DNA of 64,000 bases from Protopterus annectens (lineage: Eukaryota; Chordata; Ceratodontiformes; Protopteridae), in NCBI RefSeq assembly GCF_019279795.1, contig NC_056738.1:404302245-404366244 (forward strand), written 5' to 3'. Positions within the stretch are counted from its first letter, which is position 1. Each line of letters starts with the position of its first letter. Shown here piece after piece: positions 45,755 to 56,879 of the stretch. The notes under the pieces were generated by a model. The model did no database searches, had not been told where the DNA came from, and saw only the letters and a program-made list of their open reading frames with translations. A program made the translations under genes and the position numbers.

Positions 45755-47170
45755 GGTGGCCTCTTTGGCTGCTATGTTATGATTAGGTCATTGATAGGTT
45801 TTACAGTGGCAGTTCTAGGATGGAGCTTTGTGGGACTCCGATGGATATAGGAAGGAAAGAGGAGAAATCATCTTGCCATTTTACTGCTTGGGACATATTA
45901 GTGAGGTAACGTAGAAACCACTTAGGTGAAGAAGGTGGTAGCCCACAGGAATAGAGTTTAGTTAGGAGAATTTAATGACTGACTGTGTTGAATGCCTTGG
46001 ATAAATCCAGAAATAGGGATGAGGTTAGAAAACCTGGATTTCTATTATGATTTGTTGTATCTGTGAACCTTAGAAGGGCAGTGATTGTACCGTGACTGGG
46101 TCTGAAACCATACTGTGAGGAAGACAGGAGGTTATGAGAAGAAATGTATGCAGTAAATTGAGCATGAATACATTTTTCCAAGATTTAGGATAACAGTGAG
46201 AGAATGGCTATTGGGCTATAGTTTGTGAGCTCAGTTGATAAGCTGCCTTTATGGAGGGGTATTATATAGGATTTTTTCCGTAAGGTGGGGAGATGCTTTC
46301 TTAGAAGGTTTATTAGAATAAAGACAGTATATGCAAGGCTATCTGCAGTGAGTTTGAGGTATTCAGATGGAAGTTGATCAGGGAAAGTGGTTGCTGCCTT
46401 AAGGGTGTTTGGGTATTTTAAATGGTAGATGTTGGCACTAATATGAGTTTGGTCTGTTGTGGCTTCAATGATTGGAGTGGGATGGCTGGATTTGTAGTAG
46501 CTTTGTTTTATAGGAGGGAGGTTACTGTATTTATAAAATGTGAGTTAAATTGTGAAGGAATTGTTTGGGAGTTATTGACTAGGGATAGGCTAGGATGGGT
46601 TGAATTTTCAGGATTAAGCAGTGTACTTATTGATTTCCAGAAGACCTTTAGATTGCTTGATGATTAATTATGGGTGTTGCTATAATAAGCTTTTTTGTCT
46701 TGTCCCATGGATTGTTTGCTATAGTTCCATAACTGCCTATATTGTTGCAGGATGTTGGAAACTTGGCAATGACTTCCAGGCTTTATCTCAAAGTTGCATG
46801 AGTTGCTTTAGGGGCTGATTTGTTTTTAACTCTTTTGGTTCTTAATGGTGCTTGCTCTGCCAGGATATTTAGAAATATTGTATTAAATGTGTCCACTGCT
46901 TCACCAAGGGGAAGAGTTCAAAGTGGAGCCTGGATGATCTGGACCAGGCTAGAAGTAAAGTTTCTTTACTGAAGTTACTGATGTTTCTGGCTGTGTTATA
47001 GTGATGAACCTTGTGGGGCTGTTTGGGGTGTCTAATTATGTATCATAGCTGGTGATCACTTAGGTGATCAGGTAGGGTGCCACTTGTGGCAACATTGTTT
47101 AAGGTGGATGCTAGAATCTAGTCTAAGATGGATTATTTAGACATGGCCTTGTTAATTCTAATTGGAGTCT

Positions 47171-49239
47171 TTTTTTTAACAAGAAGCATCTTTATTAAAA
47201 TATCACTTATGACATAGGCAATCATACATTTACATAAATGAAAACAAACCATTCTGACATAGTCTTAGCTACAAGCATTTTATATCACATGCTGTATTTA
47301 CATAATTTTAGTTGCAAACATTATATATCACTTATAATCTACCCAGTCATTGTCAGTCAAACATTACATAGCTCATTCAAATCCTGCTTTCTTTTTAATC
47401 TTATTCCTACCCATTTTTCCTATGCAATTTGCTCCTACCTTTTTCTAAAGATACCAGTTCCAATTGTTTTATCTCTGTTACTATATTCACTATTTCTAGT
47501 AGAGTTGGTTTAGACTTTGATTTCCATTTTCTAGTAATTGCTTTTTGGCAACCACTACAATTAGACTCAGCAAGGCCTAGACAATTCTGATTCGGTATCA
47601 TATCTCAGAAAAATCATTTCCATAGTTACACCAATTTACTTACCCAGTATCTCTGATAGAGTAGTCTGCAGGGAATCTTTAAAGTCTGCCAACTCATTAT
47701 ACTTCCAAAAAATATGTTCCCAATGACCTTTTTCTTCCCCATCATACCTCCAACATTTGCTGTCTACCTGAGGAAAAATTCTCTGGAATCTACTTGAGGT
47801 ATAAAAATATCTATGCAAACATTTCCTAGCAAAACTCCTAAATCTTCTAGATTTTGTTGCATATTTGGGAGACAAACATATATCCCCCCTACTCTTTCTT
47901 TGTGAATTGCTTATCCAGTCTCTCTTCCCAATCCATTCTAAGCTCCTCCGATTGATTCTTATAGTTATCATGCCATATTTTGTATGCTCTACTAATTATT
48001 CCTTTTTTAACAGCAGCTTCTCTTCTAGATTCTACTAAAATTTCTATCAGTGCTGGTCTTTCATTCAGGACCCCCTATTTCTTTCTCTTTGCCTATACTC
48101 TGATATCACTCCTTGATAGGAAGGCAACTGTTAACCTGCAGTCCAAATAATTTCTTGGCTTCTTCACATTTTATCATCTATCCCTCTCTAGTTATTTGCT
48201 CTGAATACCTTGGTAACTTTGACAGTTTTCTCCAAGAAATTTCAACCCCCCCCTTCTTGCCTGTTGTCTGTATCCCTAGTTACAGTCGTCCCTATTGGTA
48301 GAATCTCCTTTCTCCATTCCCGTGTTGGCTTAATTCTTAAAATACTCTATGTTACCTTATGAGTATAATATTCTGTATGATTATTGTTTTTCTCCTTAAA
48401 GGTCTGCATCCAAAATCCCAGTCTCTTTTTGTTTCTTGAGCCCTCCTCCCCCCGTTTCATGATCATCCCTTTCCACTTTGAATTATAGATTTCTCCTTGT
48501 GCTATGTATAGGAACCTTAACTGTGTAGCTCTGAAATGCTCCTTCAAATCAGGAAAGCCCAATCCACCTTGTTCTACTGGAAGAATCAGCCTATCCCACT
48601 TGGCTCTTTCCTTCTTTCCCTCACAGATAAAATCCTTCAGCTCTTTATTAATTGCTATCCACAACTTCTCCTATGGTTGATAAAAATATGCCTGACCTGT
48701 GTATTAAACTAAACAGACTAAAACAATGTAACTGTTTGTATCTTACTATCCATGTCCATATAACTTAGCTTCCAATTTCTCAGTTTTTGTGTTATCTTTT
48801 GTTCAGTCTCTTCCCACATATCCTAAGCTGCCAGACTGGAATAATTTTTAATCCATACTCATAAATACTTCATTTTATCATGTCCCCATTAATATGGATG
48901 TTGCTGAACCAGTTTGTGTGTGGGTTCATAATTTACTGCTATTGCCTTTGTTTTAGCTTCATTAATTTTGTATCCCAAAATGATATGAAACTGTCTCAAA
49001 ATGTTCTATAACACCGTAATGTTCTTTTCCAGTTTTATCAGGTATAAAATTATATCATCTGCAAATAGAGCCAGCTTTTTCTAACTACCATACCAATTAT
49101 ATCCTTGAATTTCTGAGTCCCTTATTTTCTTTGCCAGTGGTTGTAAATATAATGCAAATAACAAAGGAGAAAGAGGATACCATTGCCTGGTTCCTCTGCT
49201 CAAGCAGACATTATCAGAGAGGAACCCACCCACTTTAAT
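47171..49239 (-). mobile_element. Tx1/L1-like LINE copy 2, 5'-truncated, 19-bp TSD
   Basis: Perfect TSD ttaattctaattggagtct at 47,152-47,170 and 49,240-49,258, with a short poly(A) (T7 on the plus strand) at 47,170. Reverse-strand ORF2 pieces from 49,235 down: SRGTRQWYPLSPLLFALYL, LALFADDIILYL (intact FADD, near 49,055), LKEHFRATQLRFLYIAQGE, and the C-terminal Cys/His block KCWRYDGEEKGHWEHIFWK with AITRKWKSKSKPTLLEIV. Stops and shifts are present. Target-primed insertion with 5' truncation explains the structure. It split LINE-C copy 2. Confidence 0.87.
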
Positions 49240-49540
49240 TTAATTCTAATTGGAGTCTTGACTAAATGAGAGAAGCCATATAGCTGAACTGAATTTACTG
49301 GATTTTCTAAGGGTGTCTTGTGCCAGTCTATGTTAACACCTCCTAAAAAGATGGTTTTCATTCTTATGTTGGCCAAGATCCAGGAGAGGATCTCTTCCAG
49401 AATATAAATGTTGTTACCAGGTGCTATCTATACACCTATGATGACTAGAGATTTGTGTATTCAATTTGAGGAGTGAGATGAGAAGTTTAGCATTACTGAA
49501 AGTGGTATCATGGTAAGTGGAGAGATATAAAATATTTCTG

Positions 49541-51600
49541 TTTCATATCTCTATGACCGCAGAATCATACACCAATGCACTGTACGAACACGTACACAAA
49601 TGCATGGATCTCGCCATACCCAATAGAACTAAGTCACTCCCCTCCAAAAAAAGGAAGCCAATCTGGTGGTCCCTTGCCATAAACAAACTCTACAGCAGGA
49701 GGTGGAAACTGATGCGAAATAAGGTTAAGTGCCAAGACTGGAAAAACTCCCTTATTAGCCTCAACAAAAAGTTGAGATCCCTCATCAAATCCTGTAAAGC
49801 TAGCTATGAAAACAAAATTGCAGCAGATAGTAAAGACAACAACAAGGCCTTCTATAATTAAGTAAAGAATCTCCACAGCAATACCCAGATTTGCTCTGAG
49901 CTACTGCACAATGGTACATCATATTGCCAGTATACTGGCCAACAGATTCAGTGCCAACTTTACCCCTCTCCTCCCACAAAAGACCAATCACAATACCAGT
50001 AGATTGCCAGGTACCCAGTATTACTGCTGCACAGGTTAAAACAGCACTGTCCATAGCCAAGAATAGAGATTCTATAGGACCTGACAATATCCCTGGTTGT
50101 GCTCTACATGAACTACAGAGTGAACTAGCACCTCACTTGTGTACCCTGTTCAATCACAGCCTCACCTCAGGCTTTGTCCCTACCAAATGGTGCACTGCTA
50201 CAGTCATCCCTCTCCACAAAGGAGGAGCGACTACAGACCTTGGGAACTATTGCCCCATTAGCCTGATGAGTCTGATATGCAAAGCTATGAAATGCATCAT
50301 CACTGACCTAATAAACAAGGATATAGGAAATCTCCAAATACTGGATCCCACATAGTTTTGTTTTGTGAAGTGTAGATCATGCCTGCTCAACTTGGTTGAC
50401 TTCTTTGAGTCAGTCACCAGAGCTGTGGATGAAGGCAAGGTGGTTCATATAGCCTACCTTGATCTAGCCAAGGCTTTTGATACCATTCCCCACTCAGGAA
50501 TCATAGAAAAACTCACTAAGCTTGGCATCAACCACTATATCACTAGGTGATTGCAAACTGGCTCACAGACAGAACCCACAGTACGAAAGTAGCTGACTCC
50601 AAGTCAGACTGCCGACTAGTCACAAGTGGAGTCCTACAGGGTTCGGGCATGAGTCCTCTCCTGTTTGGTATCTACTTCTCTGAAGTCCAGGCCAACACAA
50701 AGGGACTCTGGCTGACAAAGTTTGCAGACAATTGCAAGTTGGGAGCTATTATTAACTCCCCAAGTGATGTTGACATCCTACAGAATGGCCTCACTGAGAC
50801 CAATGACTGGTGTCAGAACCATGGCCTTAAGCTCAATGCCAAAAAATGTGTCATCATCCCCTTTGGGAAAAACCCGGGTCCCATGAATTACCACATTGAT
50901 GGTAGTCCATTGAACACAGAAGGCGTTATAAGAGATCTGGGAACACGGGTTGACAGCAACCTCTCTTTTGACCACCACGTTGCCACTGAGGTCAGAAAGT
51001 CCTTCTATGTGGCACATCTCATTACTAAGGGTTTTGCATCCAGGAAGAAAGAAGTCATTGTCTCCCTCTAATCTTCCCTCATTAGGCCAGTCATTGAGTA
51101 CAATGCGCCATTTGGCATGTACCTCACTAGACACCTGCAACAACTGTAGAGGCTGCAAAAGTACCTCACAAAGACGGTCCTAGGTCTTAAACACTTGTCC
51201 TATATGGACTGACTCAAAAAACTCCAACTATTCTGTTTCATATTGCCTACTTAGAGGTGATCCCCAAATCCCTCTGCACCACACGCTCCAGAGACCTCAA
51301 CCTCATTACCACAATTAACAGAACATGCTGGAGGGACAGGTTCATAACCCAGAGACTGCCCATGCTGTGGAACAGACTTCCCATACATGTCAAGCAGAGC
51401 ACCTCGCTGACCCTTTTCAAGAGAAACCTTGATGAGTGGATGGGAAACAGAAACTTCACCCTGGGGATAACTCCAGTGGCTCTACTTGACAGAAGTACTG
51501 GGAACGAAGGTCGGGTGGCACTATGCCAGGGTAATCCTATGGCTAGGCTTGTAAAGGCCCCAGGGCCATTAGGCTAGTACACACCTATGAACCCACGAAC
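49541..51600 (+). mobile_element. CR1-like LINE, subfamily B, second copy, 5'-truncated
   Basis: Starts in the endonuclease-RT linker (TAESYTNALYEH) and ends with the hairpin GGCTAGGCTTGTAAAGGCCC ... GGCCATTAGGCTAG and CCTATGAACCCACGAACC. It supplies the linker that is deleted in the 13,552 copy. A region around 51,245 has lost about 100 bp. No TSD was seen. Confidence 0.82.
49553..51530 (+). pseudogene. CR1-like ORF2 (B), RT part, broken
   Basis: Frames 49,517-49,861, 49,924-50,355, 50,365-50,550, 50,547-51,071 and 51,257-51,577 are parts of one RT. RT blocks: DLAKAFDTIPHSG, VTSGVLQGSGMSPLLF and TKFADNCKLG with FADN at 50,721-50,732, then KKCVIIPFGKN, RKSFYVAHLITKGF and the C-terminal LWNRLPIHVKQS. 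Stops at 49,859-49,861 (TAA), about 50,355 (TAG) and 51,069-51,071 (TAA), plus several shifts. Confidence 0.8.
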
Positions 51601-51629
51601 CATGTTATTTTGCAGGTTCTATCTAGCCT

Positions 51630-52490
51630 ATTATTTATTTATTTATTTATTTGCATTTGTTTACCGGGAAGGTCCACTGGGCCAGGTGAGCCCATTTTCA
51701 GTGGAGGCCTGGGGAGAAAAACTCCAGAAAGTTAAAACAAACAGCAAACATAAAAAAGTACATTATATTAACAAAACATTACAAGAGTTTACATGCAATG
51801 TAATTGCTAGTTATAACTAAGCACACAATTGCATATGTTTACAAAAACAGTAGGGTATGCTTGTGTTATATAAACACTAATTTAAGCTAGTCACACTAGA
51901 TTTTATACATATATGTAAGAAGCAGTTCAGAAGAGGTGGGTGGATTATGGATGGACTGGTACAGATATAGCAATAAGATCAATTATGCTGTTATTATAGC
52001 TATTACAACCTGATAGGAGTTTTCTGTATCTTTGGCAGTTCGCTTTAACCAGGGTTCTGTGGCTATGAAGAGATGGGGAGTAGTAGGCTATATAGGCATG
52101 AACTTTTGTGATTTTGTTATAAAGACTTCTTAGGGTACTGTATAGTATTTTAAGACCTAGGTGGTAGCCTGTTGCTGTTTATGGATGTGTGAGAGTTGGT
52201 TTGGTGAGGTCTGGGTTAGATGAGTGGGTCTAGGGATGGGATGTATATCCCCTGCCAGTATTATTGCCCAGTCAACAATGCGACTATTCAAAAGCGACAC
52301 TTGTATTTGGGCTTGCGTTTACACATGATTTTGGATAATGGTGGACCATGTGCTGCTTGCTTGTATTTCAGGGTGCTAATGTTAATTAATGTTGAGAAGG
52401 TTGAAAGAAATATTAGAGAAATGTGTTGTAGTATTCTGGTTTAAATATTACCTGCTAGCTGCAGGTAAGTAACAGTGAGAGAGAGATTTG
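51630..52490 (-). pseudogene. LINE-C copy 3, 3' end
   Basis: The tail (ATAAATAA)n at 51,630-51,652 and the 3' UTR block gcatttgtttaccgggaagg...cagtggaggcctggggagaa are homologous to 37,080 and 33,860. Upstream (reverse strand) is a worn C-terminal peptide with LFIATEPWLKRTAKD near 52,060. The 5' limit is unclear. Confidence 0.55.
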
Positions 52491-53032
52491 TGATAGCTGG
52501 TTGAGAGTGTGAGTACAGTGAGAACTGCTAGAGCTAGAAGATGAAGTTGTGGCATGTTTGGGATTTAGAAGGATGTATGGACAGGTAATAGTGTGTGGAG
52601 AGATGCAGTTATACGTAGTAGAGATTAATGGGAGGAGTAAAGTAGAGTAAGATGATTGGTAGGTATTGGGACTGATATGAATGAGGATGAATTTATATGA
52701 TGAAAAATGTGTTAACAGTGCAGAATAGGTATGCTAAGGAATGGTAGGAAGAAAAAAGTGGTGATTTAATTGTGCATGGACATAGATTGAGGGTAGAGGT
52801 GTATAAGCAATATAATGAGACAAGGGGAAGGCTAAGAGGTATTATAGACAATGAGATGAGAGATAAGTACTAATCTGATTGTAGTATATGAGAGAAGATT
52901 GCAGGTATGAAAGGAAGAGGGAGTTTTGCTCAGGAATGAATTAGAGGTACAGTTGAAGAGGGGTCTGCATAGGAGAAAATATAGTGCAAAGCAGCATTGG
53001 AGGAAGAACTGCAGCTAGAAATTATCCTAAAT
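52491..53032. other. no feature recognised
   Basis: AG-rich non-coding sequence preceding the monomer array. It faintly resembles 59,800-60,000, which would fit one older sequence split by the A2 insertion. Confidence 0.35.
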
Positions 53033-54290
53033 TAGCTTATCAGTGGGAGTGGTAAGTACTAGGTAGCTTATCTACCATGGGAAGAGTGGGTTTTGGCCCT
53101 GAAATTGTAGTTCATTGGCAGTTTGGGCAGTTTTTCCATCTCTTTCTACTTTCTGGTTAAAAGCCTGTTTTGCGTTTGGTCCCCACCTTTCCTATAACTA
53201 GTGTAGTCCAGGTACAGATTTGCTGTATCCAGGACTGTTGGTAAGCTTCTGAGCCCCCCAAGCCCTTCTGTGTTGGAGAGAAGCCTTCTAGCTTATTAGT
53301 GGGAGTGGTAAGCACTAGGTAACCTATCTACCACAGGAGGACTGGTTTCTGGCCCAGAAATTATAGTTTATTGGCCGTTTGGGAAGCTTTTCCAGCTCAT
53401 TCAACCTTCTGATTTAAAAGCCTGTGTTTACACTTGTTTCCTGCCTTTCCTGTTACTAGTCTAGACCAGGTACAGATTTGCTGTATCCAGGACTCTTTGT
53501 AAGCTTCTGAGCCCCCCAAGCCTTTCCGTGTTGGAGGGAAGCCTTCTAGCTTATCAGTGGGAGTGGTAAGCATCAGGTAGCCTATCTATCACAAGAGGAG
53601 TGGTCCCTGGCCCAGAAATTGTAGCTATTGGCTGTTTGAGCAGTTTTTTTCCATCTCTTTCAACTTTCTGGTTTGAAAGCCACACTTGTGCCTGTTTCCC
53701 ACCTTTTCTATAACTAGCCTAGTCCGGTTACAGAGTTGCTGTATCCAGGATTGGTAGTAAGCTTCTGAGCCCCCCCAAGCCTTTCTGTGTTGGAGGGAAG
53801 CCTTCTAGCTTATCAGTGGGAGTGGTAAGCATTAGGTAGCCTATCTACCACAAGAGGAGTGGTTCCTGGCCCAGAAATTGTAGCTATTGGCCGTTTGGTC
53901 AGTTTTTTCCATCTCTTTCAACGTTCTGGTTTAAAAGCCACACTTGCGCTTGTTTCCCACCTTTCCTGTAACTAGCCTAGTCCAGATACAGAGTTGCTGT
54001 ATCTAGGACTGTTGGTAAGCTTCTGAGCCCTGCAAGCCTTTCTGTGTTGGAGGAAAGCCTTCTAGCTTAGCAGTGGGAGTGGTAAGCACTAGGTAGCCTG
54101 TCTACCATGAGAGGAGAGGTTCTTGACCCAGAAACTGTAGTTTATTGACCATTTGGACATTTTGCCCATCTCTTTCAACTTTCTGGTTTAAAAGACCACA
54201 TCTGCGCTTGTTTCTCATCTTTCTTTAACTAACCTACTGGGTAGCACTAGAAAGCCTTAAACTGATACAAGCCTTCTAGCTTAGAAGAGA
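53033..54290 (+). promoter_or_regulatory. tandem ~258-bp monomers, putative LINE promoter array
   Basis: Units start near 53,033, 53,289, 53,547, 53,806 and 54,063 (period 256-259 bp). The last is diverged and joins the unique 5' UTR. Each has agcttatcagtgggagtgg at the start, a cctggcccagaaattgtag block, a TATA-like gtttaaaag, and near the end an inverted repeat agtccaggtacag / ctgtatccaggact. A further, older-looking unit seems built into the UTR at about 54,610-54,860. The position directly upstream of the LINE leader is like the promoter monomers of rodent L1; promoter function is inferred. Confidence 0.7.
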
Positions 54291-55900
54291 GACTTTGGAG
54301 TGATTAAGTATCAGTTTTCTGTACTTTCTTGCCATACTTAACTGTTTTCCGCCTAAACACAGATTTTCCAGTGTTTATTGTGATTTAAAAGCTTGTTTTT
54401 TCATATATTGTACTTATTTTACTGCCTGCACTTTTAAAAAGTTGTTTTTTGTTTAAATAATTTGTTTAACTGTTGTAGGCTACACAGTAAAGTGCAATAG
54501 CCTTTTCTGATCATTTGTAGTCGTTTAAAGCTGTTTTAAGTGTATTTTTTTACTGTTTTTGCCTTATCTTTTCAAAAAAACAACAAAAAAAATTCCTTTT
54601 TTCCCATGTATCTAAGCTAGTATAGTCCAGTTTTCAGGCTAGTGTTGAATTCAGGGATGTGATACTAGTTTCCGAGTTGCCCATACCTTACTTGGATAGA
54701 AGAACGTTTCTCTGTTCACCTGTGAGAGAGGGGAGCTTTGAGCAATCTATCTGTCCCTGGAGGGGTGGTTCCAGCCCAGAAGTTAGTAATTTATTGGCCA
54801 TTTTGGGCTAATTTCTCTCTCTTTCATTTCCCTACTATAAAAACCACGTTTGCATGGTTTTGCACACCGGGCAGCGCCGGTTAGCTATGGTAAAATTATT
54901 CCCGGCTCCACTAAGTCTCCTCTTCAGTTTTTCCCTTGAAACTAGTCTAACTCTCAACCTAAGCACTCAAAAAGCATCTTACAGCCCACCACTTGCTCAG
55001 ACCTAATCTTCTTCTTCTTTTGGCTGCTCCTGTTTGGGGTCGCCACAGCGGATCAACTGTTTCCATTTCTTCCTTCCTCTGCATCTTGCTCTGTCACACC
55101 AACCACCTGCATGTCCTCTCTCACCACATCCATAAACCTTATCTTAGGCCTTCCTCTTTTCCTGTTACCTGGCAGCTTCATTCTTAGCATCTTTTTCCCA
55201 ATATACTCTGCATCCCTCCTCAGCACATGTCCAAACCAATGTAATCTTGCCTCTCTGGCTTTGTCTCCAAACCTTCCAACCTGGGCTGACCCTCTAATGT
55301 ACTTATTCCTAATCCTGTCCATCCTCATCACACCCAGTGCAAATCTTAATATCTTCAGCTCTGCCACGTCAAGCTCTGACTCCTGCCTTTTTGTCAATGC
55401 CACCGTGTCCAACCCATATAATATAACTGGTCTCACTACCCTCTTGTAGACCTTCCCTTTCACTCTTACTGGTACTCATCTGTCACAAATCACTCCTGAC
55501 ACTCTTCTCCACCCACTCCATCCTGCCTGCACTCTCTTCTTCACCTCTCTTCCACACTCACCATTACTCTGAACTGTTGATCCCAAGTATTTAAACTCAT
55601 CCACCTTTGCCACCTCTATTCCCTGCATCCTCACCATTCCTCTATCTTCCCTCTCATTCACACACATATATTCTGTCTTAGTCCTGCTGACTTTCATTCC
55701 TCTTCTCTCTAGAGCATATCTCCACCTCTCCAGGGTCTCCTCCACCTGTTCCCTACTCTCACTACAGATCACAATGTCATCTGCAAACAGACCTAATAGC
55801 AGGCACTAATATACCCTGACACTGACTGCCCAGCAGGGCAAGGCTCTTTATTCACCCCTCACCAACCAAGCAACTAAGCAGCTCACCCTACTATTCAGGC
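54291..55900 (+). promoter_or_regulatory. 5' UTR of CR1-like copy A2 (with RTE insertion)
   Basis: Homologous to 1-760. Non-coding, interrupted by the 780-bp RTE fragment at 55,008-55,787, after which the leader resumes at the duplicated cagacctaat. The ATG of ORF1 follows at 55,901. Confidence 0.6.
55008..55787 (-). mobile_element. RTE-clade LINE fragment, 10-bp TSD, truncated at FADD
   Basis: TSD cagacctaat at 54,998-55,007 and 55,788-55,797. The reverse strand begins at the F of F-A-D-D-I-V-I-C, runs through VEETLERWRYALERRGMK, EFKYLGSTVQSNGE, then RPVILYGLDTVALTK and RLHWFGHVLRRDAEYIG, and ends in GTGGCGACCCC ... CCAAAAGAAGAAG. Only one in-frame stop (TGA near 55,476) is seen across about 240 codons, so it is fairly young. 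5' truncation during target-primed insertion explains the start. Confidence 0.85.
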
Positions 55901-56851
55901 ATGACCAAAGAGCAATTTCAGGTGTACTCTCCAGTCCAGCTGGTGAATCTGGGTATCCTGAGGCAATGTTACAACTGCCTCATGTACACAGACAAATCTC
56001 TCCTCCTACCACAAAACACTAACATATGCGAGAGATGCAGTTGTACAGCCAAACCGGAAGCTAAGCTGTCTCCACCCAAGACTGGAACAGACAGTCAAGA
56101 GGAGAAGGTTAACACTTTCACCACACCTCCAGCCACACACAGACCTACTAAAACAGCACTGGCAAAAAATATACATAAATACACAAAATCATACTCGGAG
56201 GCTCTAAATAAAAACCTGCAAAAGCATCAGAGACCTCCAAAGCAGACACCCAAATAACCTGCACCTCCCGTCACAAACCAGACAACACATAAAACACAAA
56301 ATCAGTGTGCCGCACAATCACAGCCCTTAAGGTGAAATAACATACCTAACACACTAGTAATAGGTGACTCTGTAGTCAGGCACACTGACGTCCCACTCAC
56401 TAGGCTGGACAAGCAGAAGGTTACTGTTAGCTGCCTGTTGGGAGCCAGAATCCGCCACATAACACAAGCACTCAGGTCACTCCAGAACAAGTACAAATAT
56501 GACTCTGTCATTCTTCATGTTGGTGTGAATGACCTGAGACGTACCTCCCTGGACTACATGAAAAGAGATATGGAAGAGCTCTCTGATCATGTACCCCAGG
56601 CTGGTATGACCCTGACCCTGAGTAGCAACCTGCCCTCACCAAGAATGATACCTCAGTATAAAGAAAAAATGATCAATTTCAACAATTGGCTAAGCTTCTG
56701 GTGTCATTCAAAGGGGATCCAGTGTCTGTCAGCCTGGGACGACATGCTCAACAAGCCGCATTGCTTCGCAAGGGATGGCTTGCACCTGTCACCCCCTAGG
56801 CTTTCAAATACTGGCCAAGGCTCTTGCTGCCCCCATAGTGCCTTTTTTTAG
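55901..56851 (+). pseudogene. CR1-like ORF1 (zinc finger plus SGNH esterase), copy A2
   Basis: One frame with two stops (TAA at 56,255-56,257 and a TGA near 56,332), then a shift near 56,795. N-terminal CYNC ... CERC zinc pair at residues 28-50. Esterase blocks are VIGDS (near 56,357), LGAR, HVGVND (near 56,518) and DGLHLS (near 56,776). All four SGNH residues are visible. Compared with copy A1 this one keeps the zinc part and the esterase in the same frame, and so shows that ORF1 is a single ~315-residue protein. Confidence 0.77.
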
Positions 56852-56879
56852 GCAAGGCTCAAATGTCAAACCCACCTCC

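Larger units (their letters stand above)
37078..49540 (-). mobile_element. LINE-C copy 2, split by gypsy and L1 insertions
   Basis: Reverse-strand LINE in three blocks. 37,078-38,400 has the 3' tail, C-terminus and RT motif QYANDSTPIS near 38,280. 45,758-47,151 has RT: IPLHKG-like, ILEKCIHAQFTAYISSHNLL, SSQYGFRPSHGT, LFLDLSKAFNTVSH and GVPQSSILEL. 49,259-49,540 has the endonuclease piece with LGGVNIDWHKTPL, like GDFNIDW. The gypsy element lies between blocks 1 and 2, and the L1 between 2 and 3. All blocks have stops and shifts. Active site Y-A-N-D replaces YADD. Confidence 0.65.
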
